From contig CM052361.1 in assembly GCA_028551475.1 (NCBI GenBank), positions 11,911,501 to 11,975,500 of the forward strand: 64,000 nucleotides of DNA, written 5' to 3'. The translations under genes and the position numbers were made by a program. The DNA comes from Casuarina equisetifolia. Its lineage: Eukaryota > Streptophyta > Magnoliopsida > Fagales > Casuarinaceae. The notes below the pieces were generated by a model, which saw only the letters and a list, made by a program, of their open reading frames with translations, was not told where the DNA came from and did no database searches. The stretch's first letter is position 1. Every line of letters begins with the position of its first letter. Below are positions 1-17,921 of this stretch, one piece after another.

Positions 1-1389
1 AACCTACCAAGTTGTCACTTTATTGTGTCTGGTTGTACAGCTTGGTGATCGGAACTTCTGTTTCAAAACTATGGAGCCGACCCACAAGAACCCTTAGCTC
101 CGCTTAGATTTCATCGTTTTTTCTGTCTTCAGCAACAGATTTCGGGGTTGAACCAGCCTTGTCGTCATCCCCCAATGGAAGTGCGGTCCAAGATTTATTT
201 GTCAGCGTGTGGATCGGCCTTAAGGCCCAATGTCAAGTTTGACATGAATTTCCCATGTCTCCCTGAACCCAGGCCCGTTCTTGAAAGCCACGATTTAACC
301 CAAAGGCTAAGGAGCCTTCCGTGTGGAGGCTAAAGGTATGCTTACAACGGGGGCCGGACAAAGATGCAAAAATAACCCATCTTAACAGCTTGACACTCAA
401 CACTGCTTCCATTGTATGTTCACGAACAAATACTAGTCCAGAGTGGCCAACTCCGTGCATAGCAATTTTATCAACAAAATGATTAAAAATTTATTTAAGC
501 ATTTCTTAAAATGTAAACTGTTGAGAGAACCGTAGAGATAATATATTCAAGGTTCAACTATTCAAAACAAGTTGTCTCATGGCAACATAGATAATTTACT
601 TAATAATTTGTAAAAATTTAGAAGTCTAATACGTAGTCTCTTTTTTGTTTTTGGCTCTCATGTGCACTAGTTTGAGAAATAAGAATATAACAAAAAAAGA
701 TTGGAGCAGTTAGTTTGTATTTAAAACAAATTATTGTACATATTAAAATAGATATCTAATTTAGACCTTTACATGTTATAGCCTTTTGTTAGCAAGTTTT
801 TGGTTTTTTAAGTTACAATACATAATATTTAAAAAGATTTTTTTAAAAATTTTTAAAACAAAATCTTGATGGTGATGTTAGAAAATAATTGTCTCAAATG
901 ATACTATAAGCCAAGATTTAACATCAATTATGATAGCGACTACATTTTTAGTATAATCTTGGCTAAAGTCTTATTCTCTATTACTCAAATTGTGTTAGCT
1001 GATAAAAAGTAAGAAATCCACAATGAAATCAGTTTTATGAGTGATTTCATGAGCATTAAGTGGTAGAGAGAAAATTGTGATCATTGTGAAATGACTATTA
1101 TGTCTTTTCCATAAGCCTAATTCCAAGCCAATATAACAAATAACATGCTAATCAAATAGTCATAACTCATTATAGTTCTATAAGATATACTAAAGCTTAC
1201 ATTGACTAACACCATATTCACAATTAAGGTCAAAATCTATTTTAGATAACTAAATCAATATTATTTATATCAATATACTTTTATAAGATAATTAGTTTAT
1301 GCTCATTGATAACTTCACATTACATGAGCTTGTAAAATAAGCTAACAAGTAAATAATAATCAAATAAGATAAAATTTCAATCTTGATCC

Positions 1390-2320
1390 GTCATCAACAG
1401 TCGGTACCCCGTGGCAGTGCAACAAATCAACTGCATTTTTATATTTGGAAGCTTTCTTTCCGCACACGCCTCACATCACCAATGTTCACAAACCCCACGT
1501 TCATCCCCCGCCGTTATCTCAACTACCCCCATCTCCACAACGTCACGACGCATCATCTCCCCCAACAAACGCTCGTCATGACACCATGGCTTGCGAAGTA
1601 GACACTTAAAAATGCCGAGAAATCACCACGCATGGTAATCGACGTCCTCTCAGGTGGATGTCTTCCCCGACCAGATGATGAACATCATGACATACAAACA
1701 AGACACTTGGAATTCTGGTTCCCGTCCAAATCAAACAATTGACGTCGGTGTTTCAATCCCATTAATGAATGCTATTATTGGTGCGACTTGACATCATAAA
1801 TCACGAGGCTCGGTAAGATGGAAACCTGTATATAAAATCATACGAACCCGATCTGAACCATGATATCACAAATACTTTTCGTTATAAATTTGATGTTTTT
1901 TTCTTTTTTTAAGAAAACATATGGACATTAATCACAGAGGAGTTTGATAACTTAAAACTACTGGTTCTAAAATATAAGTTAAACATTTGGAAACATTTAA
2001 CCACCTCCATACATGACATCCTCGACGAAATTGCAAACCAACTAATTTGATTGCGTTACGTTATCCTGTGTGTCATTGATTTTGGTATCTCAATCCCAGA
2101 CGATAGTAGGTGCACTATAAATTTAGCGAAATATGGCAAGACGTCCGAATCAAACGCCGCCAACGACAATTAGACAACAATAATTTTTAAGATTTGTTGT
2201 TCCTTTGTGCTTCATCTGACATCACGAATTTAAGAAGCGAATAATTGAAATTGAAGAGAAGCAATTATGCGTTGATTCGAAAGAGAATGAGATTCAAGAT
2301 CAGCCTTACAAAGGAGGGTT
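1390..2320 (+). repeat. Upstream cassette, copy 1
   Basis: Two linked modules recur in the window. The first starts near a CATCACC..TGTCAA-type motif and contains GGCTTGC.AAG.AGACACTTAAAAA (about 1428-1730). The second contains GTTACGTTATCCTGTGTG, then ATAAATTTAG, then TGACATCACGAATTTA (about 2050-2310). Further copies or part-copies lie at about 5630-6300, 27570-27890, 29330-30040, 30620-30960 and 33640-34290. No terminal inverted repeats, LTRs or coding potential were found, so the class of this repeat is unknown. Confidence 0.65.
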
Positions 2321-4136
2321 TGGTCTAAAAGCCCAATAAAAGTAACAAACAATATATTATGGTATTTGGTTTGTAATTTATTGGCCTACTACCCGTCATT
2401 TATAAGTTAGATTTTAAGTTTGACATCACATACTCATAAACCTCCATTTACCTGAAAGAAAAAGAAAAAAGAAAGTAATCAACGGTATAAAATACTTACA
2501 AAAGAAGGCATCATGTTTCCCATTTTCCCTATTCTTGTAGTCTTTGAAGTGACTTACATTTTTTTGTGGTTTTTGGTTGACAATGAAGGAGAAAATAACT
2601 GGGTTCAGAGCTTAGAGTGATTTTTTCTTTTTTATGTGGAGAAAAAATAAAGCCAGATGTTTAAAATATCTAAATTTTGGAAGTTTTTTCCTTTACGAAA
2701 GTTGATTCATAAGTACCGTACTCTGTAAACGTTAGCTAGAAAATAAAGGTTTTATTTGGTTTTCAAGTTAGGTCACAAAGATGGCGTGCCTTTTTAGTGG
2801 TGGTTATACTGTCACCATTTTTGTCTTGTTTACTAAAGTCTATCGTGTTGTAGAAGTCCCTGTTGGATGTTCTTGTCCTAACAATTACGACCTCCGCAGT
2901 TTAGGTATTCCTTGAAAAATATTATTTTTAGTGTACGAGTGAGTTTTTGTAGGGAATCCACAACCACATATTAAAAAAAATTCTTATTGTCTCCATTTTC
3001 TATTTTTTTTTTGTTTTACCTTTCTGTTTTTGGTCAAGCAATTTATTGGAAAATGATATTATACCTCTATGACGTTTCACATATCTAATTTGGTTTTTTG
3101 TGCATATGACCAAAATTGTACTCTATGACAAACACATATAGTTGTAGCTTTAGTCAGCTATTACTTCCTCTTATGAGCTCTTGTTATAAAATTGCTAACT
3201 CATACCATTTGAAACGTGCAAATGAAGGAAAAATAGAAAGATATTTTCTTTCAAGAAAATTAAATGATTTTTGAAACTCAAATAAATGATATTTACATAG
3301 CTACTGATACTATATTTATAATAATTGCGCATCTTAGGATTATAACACAATGCATAACAAGAAACTAACCCAGTAAACAACTTTAACCAGCGTAAAAGGA
3401 AAATCCAAACAACTTGTCCCAGTGACAATGACCTCCAATAAGAGCAATCTTGTCCAGAAGGTTTAAGTCTAGAAAATGCGTAACTCCTAAAAACAAGTTC
3501 TTAACAACTAATAAAGTTATAGTAAACTAAGACCAATAAGGGACCTATACAAAAGAGGGTTAAAATCAAAAGAGCCTAATATATCTTGGCAAAACTAAAG
3601 GCTAAAAAGCTTCTTCAATGGTCAGCCACGGTGGAGAAGAATGTTAAGTGGCCTTCAAAATGTCGGCTGGAGCATTTGAGAGACAGATTTATGGTTTAAC
3701 CACTTGAATTTGGGCTTTCTTTCACCTCCTTGGCAAAAGTGACCTTGGCATTGTTGGTGGCATCTCCGGAGGCGGTGGCAAAATTGACTGGCCTCTAGGA
3801 TGAATAGATTAGCCTTTTTGCTTGACCCTGTGCCTCTTTCTCCTTTTTGAATTTTCTGGCAATTTAAGTTCTGCCTTGAAGCAGCGGCAAATGGCCTCCA
3901 AGCATTCTTGACCTATGAAACTTTTTCTGTAAATTAATAAAGCAACATATGACAAAGTTCTCATGTTTAGAATAAATTAACCATACGTTTGAAATTTGAA
4001 TATAATTATTCATTTTTTTTGTCCACCAAATTAATAAAAGCTTTATCTTTCAAGTGAAATATTCTTATTACGCCCTTGGAAGTGAATATATACTTAGGTT
4101 CATGAGTTCAACCTTCTCCTTCAATTTCTATACTAA

Positions 4137-4161
4137 ATATATATATATATATATATATATT
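4137..4161. repeat. (AT)n microsatellite
   Basis: An uninterrupted run of about twelve AT dinucleotides in intergenic DNA. Confidence 0.9.
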
Positions 4162-4296
4162 TAACTCACACACCTATGCATATATCCGGTGTCAAACTTT
4201 CACCATGTAGTTGAAGTAAAACAAGGCCACCGATTTGGTGGTTTTGAAGGTGACAGACAAGACTTATGAAACTAGCTTCTGGTTTAAGTGAAATAA

Positions 4297-4606
4297 GACT
4301 TGATTAGCTTTAAGCTCAAAATTATTGGCATGATACTTGAGTTCGTGACTAAGTATGAAAAGCTGCCAGTGGATTCCGAGGGGAGGCGCTATTCATGAAA
4401 GGAAAAAGCTGCGGTCGTCGTCTTCAGTCAAGCTACCTAAATAGTGATAAAGATTTGATTAGCTTTAAGCTCAAAATTATTGGCATGATGCTTGAGTTCG
4501 TAACTAAGTATGAAAAGTTGCCAGTGGATTCCAAGGGGAGACGTTATTCATGAACAGAAAAAGCTGCGGTCGTCGTCTTCTGTCAAGGTACCTAAATAGT
4601 GATAAA
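4297..4606 (+). repeat. 155-bp tandem duplication (two units)
   Basis: 4297-4451 and 4452-4606 are adjacent near-identical units of 155 bp. Each begins GA(C/T)TTGATTAGCTTTAAGC and ends with CTAAATAGTGATAAA. They differ at only about a dozen positions, so the duplication is far younger than the surrounding decay. A third, more diverged single copy lies at about 6950-7105, and a fourth, degenerate one at about 35220-35330 in unit B. No open frame runs through the units. Confidence 0.85.
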
Positions 4607-4960
4607 GAATTCCTTTTCCTTTTCATACAGAGTGTTTGCCGGTGTCAAAGATGTTTATTTTCTCCGCTCGGTGCAGATCCGAACTGCTAAAGGAGCTTGT
4701 TCTCTCCGCTCGGTGCAGTTTTGTTCTGTTTATACCCCTTTTCCTTTGCAAAGACAAAACGCTGCCCCACAAATACAGTATAGCAATATACTCTTATTCG
4801 ATACACGAATTTGGTTAATCTACACCTGAATATACTGAACTCGGTCTCTTCTTTACTAAATGAATACAATTGTCATTAAAGTCACTCTCACCCCAACCGA
4901 AAGTGAACTTCACATTAATGCTAAAATGCAGTTATATGTTTGTAATTGTCTGTACATAAT
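4607..4960 (+). repeat. Internal duplicate of 7107-7460
   Basis: From GAATTCCTTTTCC onward, this segment matches 7107-7460 in order and orientation, including TCTCCGCTCGGTGCAG, CCAACCGAA.GTGAACTTC and a shared TGTAATTGTCTGTACATAAT. The motif CTCCGCTCGGTGCAG occurs twice here and once in the partner. Together with the 155-bp units this shows that a block of about 0.5 kb was duplicated within unit A before or after the A/B duplication. Non-coding as far as can be seen. Confidence 0.7.
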
Positions 4961-7900
4961 ATTTATATTCATTTGATTTCAAAAAGAAACTCTTGTTAGA
5001 AGTATCATTTCTATTAGGAGCCTCATGCATTCACAGTTTCTGCTAATTTTATTTGACCCATTACGAGAAATGCCATATTAGTTCACGCAGAGAAGGTTGA
5101 TTGTCCATACTTTTGCCTCTCGTGAAAGCCATTTATTTTTCATATTACTTGTAACCTATTTAAAAAAAAATTAATAAGAAAAATATTGTTAGCATTTTCC
5201 TTCAATCATCAATGTAGTGTAAGAACAATAATTAATAACATATGATGTAGTTCTTGACAAGGTCACCATGATATTTGAGTGTAAATGACTAAAATGACTG
5301 AAATGTCTAAAACTAAACTCTATCTTAATGATATGTTAATCTCTTACAGATTAACTAATATAATGGTCAAAAATTTCAGTTGAAACTTAATTAATGTTTT
5401 GTGGATAATGTATATAGTGTTTGTGGTTCTCCTAGATTATTATTATAAATCTAACGATTTTGTTATGTGGGATCTCTTTTAATCTTTATTTCAACCATCA
5501 ACTAAATATTTATATTTTTCAAAAAATTTAAGATGTTTTACCAAATGAATGTTTTAGAATAACTATAATTATGATAAATAATAAACTACTAAATATCTAT
5601 AACATAAAAATTCAAATTTGCACAGTAGTTTTGCCCCCACAAGAAGTCAACTCAAAACTCACATCACCGCCGTCAATTCCAAACAAACGCAGGTCGCGCC
5701 TTGTTTACAATAAAGAAAGCTGGCGACTATATTTTAACCAAGTACGCTTGTGAAAGAGGGCCTCTCTTTTTACACGACCTAAACTTCTTATACAAAAAGC
5801 TGCTTTAATCTTTCGTTTTCCTGACTTAAGCAGAAGTTACCATTGCTTCCATGTGGGAACTGATTACGTCGTTTCATCAGAGTGATATCATCTTGTTTCC
5901 GATTTATTCAGCTCCAGCCCCAGGTCCTGAAGAAACCAACAGGAGAATGACCCTAGCCTTTGCGGCTCCAAAGTCTTCTACGGAATTGCCCATCATAAGC
6001 GGCCAACTGCTTCTGTCATGTTATGTTATTCTATGAAATCATGTTGGAACTTAAATCTAAAGAGTGTCGGCAATAAATTTAGGAGAATATGGTATGAACT
6101 TCAAACCAAACGCCTCTGTGACAATTAAATAATTTCAAGTTGAGAATTAGTTCGGGCAGTGACCTTCCTGGCAGCTTCCTCTGACATCACGAATTTATAG
6201 AGAAGATCGACTGAAAACTGAAGAGAAGCAAATGAGGTTGGATTTGAAAGGGACTGAAATTAATTAGCAGCTTTCACATGGCTGATCACTGTAGCAGACA
6301 CTTGCCTGACAAGAAAAATGGGTTGTAAGAAATTCTTAAACAGAGGAGTATCTAATAAGCCAATTTGATTTCCTTTCTTTCAAAGCATGTTTAACTTACT
6401 TATTTATGGAATAAATTAGGTTTTGACTCGAAATAATTACAGTGCCCCGGGATTCTTTGTGAGATTAGGTCTTAGAAGTCAATTGACAGTGACAGTTCAG
6501 TGGACTTACTTATGATGACACACAAAATTTGTTGGTTCTGCAGGTAGCGATTTACAGGTATCATTGTCGTATGGGGTCCCAAGTTTGTACTCCTTGCCAG
6601 GAAATAAGACAATAGTTGGCCTCAAGAAGATTTTCGAATCACAAGTAGAGCCAGGGTGAAAAAGCTTCTCTAAGATAGAGAGAATAGTAACGAATGTAAA
6701 TCAATCTCTATTGTTATTACAGTACAATAAAATTGTACAATCTGAGGTCTTTATATATAATGACAATTTCTATATGAAAAGTGCAATAGAGAAAAATATT
6801 TACATAATTGTAATATACATTTTTGATAAGACATTATTTCCATTAACAGTTGTTATAGTGTGTGAACTTGGTGGTGGATTGTTTTGAACCGAAACCCTTG
6901 CAGGAATCTAGGCTTTATTATGAAGCTAGATTCTGGTTCAAGCGAAACAAGACCTAGTTAGCTTTAAGCTGTAAGATTATTGGCAAGATGCTTTAGTTCA
7001 TATCCAAGTGTAAAAAGTTGCCTATGGATTCCGAGGGGAGGCGTTATTCAAGACTAGATAAAGCTGTGGTCCTCGTCTTCAGTCAAAGTACCTAAATGAT
7101 GGTAAAGAATTCCTTTTCCTTTTCATACAGAGTGTTTGATCTGTGACAGGGCGCAATTGCTTCCGAAGTGCCAAAGAACCTTATTCTCTCCGCTCGGTGC
7201 AGTTTTGCTCTGTCTGTCCTTCTTTTACCTTTCAAATACAAACACACTGCCCTACCAAATATAATTCTAAACGATACACAAATTTGGCAAGTCTAGACCC
7301 GAATATATTGAACACGGTCACTTCTTTACCAATCCAATATACAATTATCATTGAAGCCACTCTCACCCCAACCGAATGTGAACTTCGCATCAATGTTAGA
7401 AAGCAGTTTTATATTTGTAATTGTCTGTACATAATATTTATATCCATTTGATTTTAAAAGGAATTTCTTGTTAAAAGTAAGATTTCTATTAGGAGCCTCA
7501 TGCACCTACCATTTGTACTTATTTTCTTTTACACATTACGAAAAATGTCATCGTAGCCAATAAGTACCTAACTCAGCAGTGAGAAGGTGCTACCTAAACC
7601 TGTTAGTCTTAGTTCAATAAGCGCATGAATTATTACAAAAGAAAGTCATAATAGTTCACAAAGAGAATGTTGTTTGTCCCATACTTCAGCCTCTTATGAA
7701 AGCCATTTATTTTCTCATATTAGTTGGATTATTCTAAGCGCATCAACAATAGTTGTAAAGTACAATTAATGTTAAGCACCAAAAGTATTATAATTACTTT
7801 AATATTAGAGATAAGTACAGGATTTCTGACTTTGGTATTAAGTATGCCGACCATTTTAATTTTCTTTTAATGCCAGCAAAGTTAAATTAATTCTGCCCTT

Positions 7901-8281
7901 CGCTTAAAAATAAAAAGAAAAGAGAGAAATTTAAATTCTCTGCGCATCTTCAAGAAATTGAACACGTTCTTATATCATCATTGAAGGGACTATTCTCCAG
8001 ATAACTAAGAGTTGCAAGAGCCCACAAGCTTTTTTATAAAGAAAACAGCGTGCCTGTGACAGGATCTGATGCACTGTCCTTTGCTATTTACTCCACCGGT
8101 AGATCTGACAATTGGTCGTCCCAGATTGACCCGCATATCGCACTTGGGTGTCGTGCAGATTTTACAATCTTAACATCTCCTAGGTTTCGCAAATAATGTC
8201 TACCAAACCTTAATTTAAAATATCCGACGACAACCCTACGATTAGACGTCTCAGATCCCCCCGTATGTTGCCATTGCAGCT

Positions 8282-8287
8282 CACGTG
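8282..8287 (+). promoter_or_regulatory. G-box (CACGTG) upstream of ECA copy A
   Basis: A perfect palindromic CACGTG about 155 bp upstream of the probable TATA box. In copy B the corresponding site is changed, but another CACGTG occurs at 36422-36427. Such boxes are known bZIP/bHLH targets; use here is inferred. Confidence 0.35.
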
Positions 8288-8437
8288 TAGCGGACGGGCG
8301 CCTAAGAATGTGAAGCCCAACGAGTAGAGTAACGCCAGGTCATCCCGTGACATCCACGACGCCGTTGAATCGTGCGGGAAGGTACGAGGAAGTTTCCTTG
8401 AGAGTATATCTTAATAACAGTTGGTCTTTTCAATCGC

Positions 8438-8446
8438 CTATTTAAT
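8438..8446 (+). promoter_or_regulatory. Probable TATA box, ECA copy A
   Basis: CTATTTAAT lies about 280 bp before the start codon in a block that is conserved in copy B (CTATTTAAC at 36499). Conservation of this block between otherwise decayed upstream regions supports a core-promoter role and implies a 5' UTR of about 250 bases. Confidence 0.45.
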
Positions 8447-8721
8447 CCGAATATGCAGACGAAGAGAGTTCACCAAAGCGAAGCGAAGACAGTACGACTA
8501 TTCTTTTCTGATGAGCTCATTGAGATATCGAAGCTCTTTTCTCATAGTTCGTACTTTTTCCCTTCGTTCTTTGTAGACAAGAAACAGTTGTCAGGGTTCT
8601 TCAGAACCACTGCCGAGCTTGGTGATTTGGAAGAATCCAAGGCGTTACTGATACAGTCCGTCCAAATTTGTTTCAGTTAAACTTATCAGTCGGGATTCAT
8701 CCGCATTGAATTTCCGGACAC

Positions 8722-14322
<5,601 letters not shown>

Positions 14323-15846
14323 GCCAACCTGCAGTTCTTTAAACTGCTTATATTAGTTTGTATTCTCATGGTTGCCTTATTTCCATGTGTTACCAATGTA
14401 TGTATAGTTTTGTCCAACTACCTCTCTACCATTTCGCTGTTGCCAATACTTTGCTTCTCCCCACTTCTTCGTCCTTCAACCTTTTTGCAAGATCCCCCTT
14501 TTGTTGTAAGAAAGTATATGTGGCCTGTATCATATAATTCCTACACGGATAGCATGTCGGAAGGTTACATTTGCTTGTTTAGAAGTTAGGGTTGTATTCT
14601 GCTATAATAACCACATTAATAAATACAAGCCCTAACTTGCATCCGATGGCATACTTAACCAATTCTAAGTCTGGGATAATGATTTCCTAGAAGATCTCTG
14701 AGAATTTGAGCTTAAAAGGTTTTGAATTCAATTACGAGATGTTGCATGAGACCATGGGGTCACGTTTTCCTCAAACTCAGTGATTTTGCTCACAAACTGT
14801 TGAGTTGGTAATCCCTATACTGCCGCTGCTTCGTGTTCCTTTTGATCTACCTTTACCTTTCCATTTTTACCTTCTAATCCCCAGAGGATACTGGCCTTAG
14901 TTTCTTCTTACCATAGTTTGTCAAGAGTACTTTCGGGCACTACGGAATTTTGAAAAAAGAAGAACGTCATGCATTGAATAAGCTCCTTTGGAGAAGGATG
15001 AAGAGAGGAAACTAACGGAAGTAACGCTCTTTCTCCATTCTAAAAGCAACGGATGACACCATGTTTATGTGGAGTGGGCATGACCCATTTGCCCCATGCC
15101 AGTATATTTCATAATGGGGCTCAAATTTTCTCGTAATGGTGTTAGCCTAGTTGTAGCAGTAATTTTTGCCGGAAAGACCTTTAGCCGGAGAAGAACAGAG
15201 GTGGCTGCAAACTCTACAGCCACATTCACAATTGAATTGCTATATATCGTTATGTCCAAAACCAAAACACTATTGCTGCAGTCAATGATGGTTCCGTGCG
15301 GCCATCTATACAAATCCCTGCTGCTTTTGAGGGGCGACGTGATGGAGAGTTTGTCACTAACGTGGCGTCTGAGCCGGAGGTCAACTGCGCTAACAAGCTT
15401 ATTGTCGGGTATGTTGTTGATCGAGTTAAATTGAGCGGTTTTCTGAGAAAATTTTATGATCGTGCTTCATTTCTACAAGATACCTCAAAATCAAAACTAT
15501 TCTAGATTTTCTTCAAGCTATTCCCTTGACACATTGCGTAACCAAGCGTGTAACAGGGCCTATCAAAGTGAAATCATCGCACACTTGTTGGCCTTTGCTC
15601 TTCGACTTTCGCCTATAGTGACTAAATTAGAGAACAAAGTAGGTTTAAACGAGAAAGGTAGGATTGTGTTACTAAGAAAAGATAACGCAAAACTTGGGAT
15701 CCAATAATAGCATGTTTCCAATTTCTTCCCCAGCCCTATTTAACCCCTTACAAGATTCCGCCACCTTCCCCCACCTTCCCCCACCTTCTTACAAATGACA
15801 AAGAACTAGCCTATGCTAGCCTTATTCTTGCCAACTAATGTTAACC
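14323..15846. other. 3' flank of ECA copy A, no gene recognised
   Basis: 14323-14350 continues the 3' UTR identical to copy B; similarity then decays but persists to about 15520. An A-only block at about 15140-15430 contains a short open frame (15296-15505) that I do not recognise. Three adjacent CCACCTTCCC-like decamers lie at 15761-15790. The block ends at the copia insertion site. Confidence 0.55.
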
Positions 15847-16567
15847 TGATAAAAAATTTTGTCTCAAATGAGACTCTTTTACAGGATCTAAGCATTGATC
15901 ATGGATAAATAATGGGTTTAATATGCATAACATAAATAGATTAGAAGATATACTGTATTTTTTCATTTATGCCGTCATTTTGGACTAAGTCTTCCACTCT
16001 ATTCTCTCCAAATACTGGCTCGATGAGATAGCCAAAAGTTGTTGCGTGAAAAGGTTAGGGAGATGGCGATAACAATGACTGTGTAAAAGCCCCTTTTATT
16101 TACCCGTGTGAATAAGCGATTACTTGGTGTGTGTGACTTGTGGGTTATTAGTGAGTTGTGTGCTTAGTGTTTTACGGGAGAGAGGGGCGTGATGGATGAG
16201 GTAGCGAAACTGCCCTGAGGGGCAGTTTCCCACGACTAAACGCAATAAAACATGTTTCATTGTTATCTCCAAAATATCTCCCTTTAGCAACATTAAATAT
16301 ATTAAATATACATATAAACGGAGAGCTAGAGGGGGGACTTAGCCAATTAATAAAATGTCCATACAAATAGCCTTACTCATCAAAGTCTATTAGATGGACA
16401 ACGGCCCATACCAACTAATACCATATATGCAAAAGGGGAATATATGTACAATATTTATACAATTAAATGGACCAATAAAATCACATTGCATCGTCACGGT
16501 AGGGAATGATTATTTATGCATCATTGATATAAGCTCACATTACATGGACTTATACAATGAGCCAACA
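15847..16567 (-). repeat. Copia 3' LTR (left in window)
   Basis: 721 bp, TG...CA ends, paired with 22972-23692. It lies next to a purine-rich tract on the minus strand (complement of 16568-16581). It contains the inverted motif CTGCCC.TGAGGGGCAG near 16213-16228. Confidence 0.95.
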
Positions 16568-16581
16568 ATCTCCCACTTGGG
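16568..16581 (-). other. Polypurine tract of the copia element
   Basis: On the minus strand this reads CCCAAGTGGGAGAT, abutting the 3' LTR. Position and composition match the plus-strand primer of LTR retrotransposons. Confidence 0.85.
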
Positions 16582-17327
16582 CTATAGCAATGATCATAAA
16601 AACAAATAATACTACTAGTAGATTTTATGTATATGAAAATAATTTTTAAAAACATTTTATGATGGTCCAGAAAATTCAGAAACATCACTTATTGCTGATC
16701 TTATCACATAAAGTTTCAAACTCAAAGATAATAGTGGTTATTATGCCATTTAGAGACACAACTCCCAAGATAGTCACAAGAGTTCTCCACTTTACGAACA
16801 TAGATCTTATATGGTAGTATGGTGGACGAGTAACACCACAAAAGAAATGTAGTGTTACCCTCCTATCAATCCCATTCTCCTAATGACCAGCGTCACCGAC
16901 AAAACCGTCATAGGGGAATATCACTTCAAATGACAAATATCATCGACAAATCGTCCTAGAAGGACATCCCCAAGGTGACAAGACGTTATCGACAAACCGT
17001 CCCAGGAGAATATAAAATGTCTTGTGTAGGATACTCGAGTACATAAAATTTGTGTGCTACAAGACATTATAATATGGCCACAATAATGTGCCCTGGCTAA
17101 ATGCTTAAGGTCACACCTCCCTTAAGACTTTATAACCTGTCTTAAACAAGCACATATGTGTTTCACAAGTTTATGAAAATTAAACAATAGACAGGTAACT
17201 AAGATATACATGCATCAATCAAAATTTCATAACAATAAACAAACAAATGCTACAATGATACATAACAATGAAGTGGGCATCAGCTCCCACTGAGCAAAAG
17301 CATCAAAATGGAGAGCATAAGCTCCCA
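16582..17327 (-). other. Non-coding stretch between pol and 3' LTR of copia element
   Basis: About 750 bp with no long frame. It contains several imperfect repeats of a CGACAAA.CGTCC.A motif (about 16896-17006). No envelope-like frame is visible. Confidence 0.6.
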
Positions 17328-17879
17328 CTAAACAAAGGCATCAAATGAAAAACAAAGACCCATGTGATCAGCATGCTTTTGCAATACAGAAGGACTTAAC
17401 CCTTTAGTAAGTGGGTCAGCTACCATGGCATTTGTTCCAATGTGCTCCATTGTAACTTCACTGTTCTTTACCCTCTCTTTAATTGTCAAAAATTTGATCT
17501 CTATGTGCTTGGCCCCTTTGATATTTCTGTTGTCGTTGATGAATGACACAACAGTAGAATTATCACAATATAATTGAACGGGCCTTTCAATAAAATCAAG
17601 GACAGTCAACAACTTTATAAGATTTTTTAACCAAATGACTTGAACAGCCGCACCATAACAAGCCACAAACTCTGCATGCATGGTGGAGGATGTAATCAAT
17701 GTCTGTTTAACGCTTTTCCATGACACTACTCCACTTGCCATAATGAAAACATAACCTGATGTGGATTTCAAATCATCCTTATCGCCTGCAAAATCTGCAT
17801 CTGAATATCCAACAAGCTCCAAATCATCCATATGTCTATAAGTCAACATATAATTCCTTGTTTCTTTCAGGTATCTCAT
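17328..17879 (-). pseudogene. Copia RNase H domain (broken pol)
   Basis: A 183-codon open segment shows the copia RNase H signature: YSDADFAGD, then STSGYVF, then VEFVACYGA-type text and the ADPLTKGL end motif. It is the C-terminal part of the polyprotein and is separated from the reverse transcriptase by an in-frame stop near 17922. It cannot be translated in one piece with the rest. Confidence 0.92.
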
Positions 17880-17921
17880 AACCTTCTTGGCAACAACCCA
17901 ATGATCATGACTAGGGTTAGA

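Larger units (their letters stand above)
1..8250. other. Non-coding, repeat-rich region upstream of ECA copy A
   Basis: I see no convincing gene here. Open frames are short, lack family resemblance and are not conserved in unit B. The region is AT-rich and consists of decayed repeated cassettes (about 1390-2320, 5630-6300, 4200-4960 and 6880-7460, see separate entries). Around 6660-6850 there is a stretch with short direct and inverted motifs about TGTACAAT, reminiscent of the end of a copia LTR on the minus strand. It has no match in unit B, so it may be a solo LTR, but I could not fix its ends. A 3590-3930 segment of more balanced base composition was inspected on both strands and not recognised. 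Confidence 0.6.

Noticed and set aside
8453..8680. 75-codon upstream open frame in the ECA copy A leader
   Set aside because: The ATG lies only about 15 bp after the probable TATA box, so it is likely outside the transcript. Copy B has lost this ATG and the frame.
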